A model generated the notes under the pieces. It saw nothing but the letters and a program-made list of their open reading frames with translations, had not been told where the DNA came from and did no database searches. Of a DNA stretch of 21,711 bases, positions 19,034 to 21,711 are shown piece by piece; position 1 is the first letter of the stretch; every line of letters begins with the position of its first letter. Origin of the DNA: 73-13 sp035556075 (GTDB lineage Bacteria; Actinomycetota; Actinomycetes; Actinomycetales; Microbacteriaceae); contig DATMFQ010000051.1 in NCBI GenBank assembly GCA_035556075.1, forward strand, positions 1 to 21,711, read 5' to 3'. A program made the translations under genes and the position numbers.

Positions 19034-19063
19034 AATTACATCGCTGTAATTCGCTGCCGTCAA
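19034..19063 (-). promoter_or_regulatory. whiB promoter with an operator-like inverted repeat
   Basis: On the minus strand TTGACG (19063-19058), a 17-base spacer and TGTAAT (19040-19035) make a near-consensus sigma-70-type promoter, the best in the window. A perfect dyad, AATTACA (19034-19040) and TGTAATT (19045-19051) with spacer TCGC, covers the -10 and downstream half of the spacer, and CAGC/GCTG extends it with one bulged base. A protein bound there would block polymerase. Transcription would start near 19028, giving a leader of about 69 bases. Confidence 0.75.
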
Positions 19064-19142
19064 GTCCCGGCCGATACACCTTCAGTCGCGGGTTGACGGT
19101 TGCGACACGCCCGGACCATACGCGTGCACCCGGCCAGCCCAC

Positions 19143-19155
19143 CCCCCTTCGGGGG
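19143..19155 (-). terminator. Short GC hairpin downstream of manA
   Basis: CCCCC (19143-19147) and GGGGG (19151-19155) pair around the three-base loop TTC, 40 bases beyond the manA stop on the minus strand. No U-tract follows. The stem is short but compact and stable, and there is no other candidate. Confidence 0.5.
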
Positions 19156-19194
19156 CCACCCCGAAATCATTGCACCCACATCGGCCCCACGCGA

Positions 19195-20328
19195 CTACCG
19201 TGCGAGATACAGCTCCCCCTGCCCCACGATCTCGAGCACCGCCTCGTCAGCCGTCGCGCAGACTGCGTCGCCCCGCTCGAGCCGGACGACGCCCGATGCA
19301 CCCTCGATCTCGAACGCCCCCGCGACGCAGAGCGCCACGAGCGGCCCCTCGAGCGGGATCCGGGCCGCCCCGTCGACCCGATGGAGTCGGAACGGCGGCT
19401 CGCCATCCGCCGGAGGTAGGTGCACCATGCCCTCGGCAGACGACACGCCGGGCACGCGCAGCGGCTCCCGCGCCGCGACATCAAGCAGACGGGCGAGCTC
19501 GACGAGGTCGACATGCTTCGGGGTGAGTCCGCCGCGCACGACGTTATCGGAGTCGGTGAGCAGCTCGATGCCGATGCCGCTCAAGTAACCGTGGATGGTC
19601 CCCGGCGGCACGGCGAGCGCCTCCCCGCGGCGGAGCACGACATGGTTGAGCAGCAGCGACGCGACGACACCCGGGTCGCCCGGGTAGAGGTCCGCGAGCC
19701 GCGCCTGCACGGGATACGCCTCGGCCCGCACCGAGATGGCGCCGAGCAGCCGGGCGACGAGCCGACGGGTGTCGGGGGCGCCGGACAGCAGCCAGAGGAA
19801 TGCGCGGCCGACGCCCGCATCATCGGCGAGTTGCTCGCGGAGCGCGGCCAGCGCATTCGTCTCGACATCATCCAGTCCGGCGAGCCCGTCGTCGCCGAGC
19901 AGTGCCTCGATCGCCGCGAGCGCCGCCGCTGCGGGACGGAACCCAGCCTGTGCCTCGAAGCGTTCGCTGATCGCCAGGATGATCTCGGTCTTCGCGTGCG
20001 GGTCGCGGTACACGCGCTCAGGGGCGTCGCGCGGCACCCCGGCGGCGTCCTCGCGCGCGAAGCCGGCGGCGGCCTGCTCCGCGTCGGGGTGGACCTGCAG
20101 CGAGAGGGGCTCGGCAGCGGCGAGGACCTTCATGAGGAAGGGGAGCTCCCCGGTGACCTCGCCGAGCGGCTGCCCCGTCGCGACGATGCGGGCCGGGCTG
20201 CCCGGGTGCGTGCCGAGCCACAACTCCGCCTCGGGGCGGCCGGTCGACGGGTGCCCGAGCAGCGCGGTAATCGCGTCGACGCCGCCCCACGCGTAGCCGC
20301 GCGGGGTGTTGGCGATCGGGATCAGCAT
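19195..20328 (-). CDS. manA: Mannose-6-phosphate isomerase, class I
   Basis: The enzyme interconverts fructose 6-phosphate and mannose 6-phosphate, feeding GDP-mannose for glycan and glycolipid synthesis. The 377-residue protein shows the zinc ligands in SLQVHPD (Gln78, His80), AKTE (Glu115) and GTIHGYL, and the family signature SDNVVRGGLTPKHVD. GTHPGSPA near residue 40 and the two-cupin length are standard for type I isomerases. It is followed on the minus strand by whiB after 235 bases, and preceded by galE after 67 bases. A TAGGAT element six bases before the ATG suggests its own leaderless promoter. No defect is seen. Confidence 0.95.
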   Translation of the reverse strand: MLIPIANTPRGYAWGGVDAITALLGHPSTGRPEAELWLGTHPGSPARIVATGQPLGEVTGELPFLMKVLAAAEPLSLQVHPDAEQAAAGFAREDAAGVPRDAPERVYRDPHAKTEIILAISERFEAQAGFRPAAAALAAIEALLGDDGLAGLDDVETNALAALREQLADDAGVGRAFLWLLSGAPDTRRLVARLLGAISVRAEAYPVQARLADLYPGDPGVVASLLLNHVVLRRGEALAVPPGTIHGYLSGIGIELLTDSDNVVRGGLTPKHVDLVELARLLDVAAREPLRVPGVSSAEGMVHLPPADGEPPFRLHRVDGAARIPLEGPLVALCVAGAFEIEGASGVVRLERGDAVCATADEAVLEIVGQGELYLAR

Positions 20329-20334
20329 CCGTCG

Positions 20335-20340
20335 ATCCTA
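20335..20340 (-). promoter_or_regulatory. Candidate leaderless -10 of manA
   Basis: On the minus strand TAGGAT is followed by six bases (CGACGG) and the manA ATG. Spacing agrees with leaderless initiation; AGGA within it could instead act as a distant ribosome-binding site. The rest of the 67-base gap (20329-20395) contains only a CCGGCCGA repeat (20349 region and 20372 region) and no strong terminator. Confidence 0.4.
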
Positions 20341-20395
20341 GGCAGGCCCCCGGCCGAGCGCCCCGAGGACCACCGGCCGACCCAGGCTGCGCCGA

Positions 20396-21328
20396 TCACC
20401 GCACGGAGGCGACGATGTCCGCGAGGTCGTGTCGCGCCGACCAGCCGAGTTCGTGACGAATGCGGGTGACATCCGCGACGACGACAGCCGGGTCGCCGTC
20501 GCGTCGGCCGAGCACCTCTGGCTCGAGCGACGATCCCGTCGCGGTGACGAGCGCCTCGACGACCTCCCGGACGGACGAGCCGGTGCCGGTGCCGAGGTTG
20601 TAGATCCGGTGCCCGGGCGCGTCGAGCGCGTCGAGGACCGCGAGATGGGCGTCCGCGACGTCGGCGACGTGGACGAAGTCCCGGACACAGGTACCGTCCG
20701 GCGTCGGGTAGTCGTCGCCGAAGATCTGCGGACGCTCGCCCGCCCGCAGCCGCCGGAGCGCCTGCGGGATGAGGTTCATCGCGCCCTCCTCGACGAGCTC
20801 GGGCGCCGAGGCGCCCGCCACATTGAAGTACCGCAGGCTCGCTGCGGCAATCCCCGCCACCGCGGCCGCCTGCTCGAGCAGTGACTCGGCCCGCAGCTTC
20901 GTCTCGCCGTACGGCGAGACGGGGCGCGGCACGGCGGTCTCAGCGACCAGCCCGTCGACGTCGCCATACACGGCCGCGGTCGACGAGAGCACGAGCTTCG
21001 GCGTGCCCACCTGCGACATCGCCTCGAGCACGGTCCGCACCGCACCGACATTGACCCGCTCATAGTCCTCGGGGCGCTCGAACGACTCGTCGACGCGCTT
21101 GAGCGCCGCGAAGTGGAGGACGGCGTCGACGCCGTCGAGCGCGCGGGCGAGCGGCTCGACCGCGGCGGGCCGCGAGAGGTCCAGCTCGACGATCGGCACG
21201 CCGGGGTTGCGCGCCGGCACCCCCGTCGACAGGTCGTCGACGATGACGACGTCGTCGCCGCGGCCGAGGAGCGCGCGGACGGCGTGCGCGCCGATGTAGC
21301 CGGCGCCGCCGGTCACGAGGACCGTCAT
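20396..21328 (-). CDS. galE: UDP-glucose 4-epimerase
   Basis: The 310-residue short-chain dehydrogenase-type enzyme interconverts UDP-glucose and UDP-galactose. The NAD-binding GGAGYIG is at 7-13, the catalytic Ser116-Thr117 in SSTAAVYG, and Tyr140-x3-Lys144 in YGETK. GTCVRDFVHVADVADAH is the GalE-type substrate-side signature, and RYFNVAGA is also standard. It is somewhat shorter than the E. coli enzyme (338 residues) but ends normally with GWSARHDLADIV. The ATG overlaps the DUF2304 stop (ATGA at 21325-21328), so both are translated together. Context with DUF2304 and probably an upstream glycosyltransferase points to polysaccharide synthesis rather than galactose catabolism. Confidence 0.95.
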   Translation of the reverse strand: MTVLVTGGAGYIGAHAVRALLGRGDDVVIVDDLSTGVPARNPGVPIVELDLSRPAAVEPLARALDGVDAVLHFAALKRVDESFERPEDYERVNVGAVRTVLEAMSQVGTPKLVLSSTAAVYGDVDGLVAETAVPRPVSPYGETKLRAESLLEQAAAVAGIAAASLRYFNVAGASAPELVEEGAMNLIPQALRRLRAGERPQIFGDDYPTPDGTCVRDFVHVADVADAHLAVLDALDAPGHRIYNLGTGTGSSVREVVEALVTATGSSLEPEVLGRRDGDPAVVVADVTRIRHELGWSARHDLADIVASVR

Positions 21329-21687
21329 GCCGCGCGGTCCGTCTCCCAGGGCCGTCTCGCGCTCGCGATCGCCTGGGCCCGCGCGATCTGGGTGAGCTGG
21401 GCATCGACGCGGCGCTTCTCGATGCGGGTCGTGAACGCGAAGCCGAGGAAGGCGACGACCGTCCCGTACAGCAGCAGGTCCGCGCCGCGGCCGACGCCGA
21501 GGAAGTTCGCGATCGTCCCGGTGATCTCCGGGAAGACGATGGCGGCGATCGCCGCGAAGACGAGCAGGATGGTGCCGAGCCGACGCAGCGCGACCCGTCG
21601 CGCGCCCCGGCCGGGCCAGACGATGAGCGCGGCGACGAGGATCACCGCGGCGACGAGGATGATCTTGATGGGCAGCTGCGGGTCCAT
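21325..21687 (-). CDS. DUF2304 small membrane protein
   Basis: The 120-residue protein has three hydrophobic segments: about 8-24 (IKIILVAAVILVAALIVW), 38-58 and 68-85. Between them is the conserved FPEITGTIANFLGVGRGADLLLYG, and a basic C-terminal helix (RIEKRRVDAQLTQIARAQAI) follows. This is the DUF2304 pattern. Such proteins are usually encoded right after a family 2 glycosyltransferase and may anchor or flip its lipid-linked product. The ATG at 21687 is chosen because GAGGTG lies six bases upstream; a GTG at 21696 in the same frame overlaps that site. It is coupled to galE by a four-base overlap. Confidence 0.85.
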   Translation of the reverse strand: MDPQLPIKIILVAAVILVAALIVWPGRGARRVALRRLGTILLVFAAIAAIVFPEITGTIANFLGVGRGADLLLYGTVVAFLGFAFTTRIEKRRVDAQLTQIARAQAIASARRPWETDRAA

Positions 21688-21697
21688 GGCGGTCACC

Positions 21698-21711
21698 TCA
21701 CTTGAGCATCA
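21698..21711 (-). CDS. Possible last codons of an upstream gene (cut by window edge)
   Basis: On the minus strand the window begins ...ATG CTC AAG TGA, with the TGA at 21700-21698 overlapping the ribosome-binding site of the DUF2304 gene. That spacing is what a coupled upstream gene would give, and a family 2 glycosyltransferase is the usual neighbour. Four codons cannot prove a gene. Confidence 0.25.

Noticed and set aside
19093..19122. Plus-strand promoter-like TTGACG with CATACG after 18 bases
   Set aside because: No plus-strand gene follows; any transcript would meet the manA terminator hairpin within about 30 bases. It could only make a tiny antisense RNA, for which I see no structure.
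18960..19142. Extended WhiB start up to 19142
   Set aside because: It would run through the consensus promoter and dyad; AAGGA placed six bases before 18959 supports the short form.

Overview
This window is about 70% G+C and is an ordinary chromosomal stretch of an actinobacterium, most likely a member of the Microbacteriaceae. That placement is inferred from gene families and order: a divergent mtrA-like start beside a MoxR/DUF58 cluster, SAH hydrolase, DUF3499, the Rv3259-type metallopeptidase-family protein, DUF5719, WhiB2 and manA. I see no rRNA, tRNA, CRISPR array, transposase or prophage gene.

Layout. 1-31: the first codons of a minus-strand OmpR-type response regulator (probably mtrA). 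110-5482: a tightly coupled plus-strand operon encoding a polytopic membrane protein, DUF4129, DUF4350, a MoxR AAA+ ATPase, a 29-codon mini-ORF and a DUF58 protein. 5533-5592: a large perfect-core inverted repeat. 5705-8367: a furA-katG oxidative-stress pair. 8420-10288: divergent SpoIIM-family and RDD-family membrane genes. 10306-12041: S-adenosylhomocysteine hydrolase and DUF3499 on the minus strand. 12067-14049: a metallopeptidase-family protein and a DUF2142 membrane protein on the plus strand. 14016-18523: DUF5719 and a 958-residue glycosyltransferase/membrane protein, coupled, minus strand. 18633-18959: whiB2-like regulator with a clear promoter. 19195-21687: manA, galE and a DUF2304 protein, minus strand.

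How the genes fit together. Most of the window concerns the cell envelope and its control: sugar-nucleotide supply (manA, galE), glycosyl transfer (GT2 fusion, DUF5719, DUF2304, DUF2142), a WhiB2-like regulator linked in relatives to growth and septation, and a MoxR/DUF58/DUF4129/DUF4350 module of unknown function. The furA-katG pair looks like a self-contained peroxide-defence cassette set between the DUF58 and SpoIIM genes.

Main discovery lead. The 7-mer GAATGCG occurs 28 times (hand count, both strands) where about two are expected from base composition. It is spread over almost every gene, split 14/14 between strands, and recruits the otherwise rare Ala codon GCA before TTC. It also occurs as inverted pairs forming hairpins just after the stop codons of katG and of the metallopeptidase-family gene. 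Dispersed copies plus inverted pairs in terminators are the signature of DNA-uptake sequences in Neisseriaceae and Pasteurellaceae. I know of no such element described in Actinobacteria. Function is not proven; a chromosome-organising, methylation or recombination signal would also fit.

Other signals worth attention are a 27-bp-arm palindrome at 5533-5592, an operator-like inverted repeat inside the whiB promoter, and several apparently leaderless promoters, including a 25-bp divergent one at 12042-12066.
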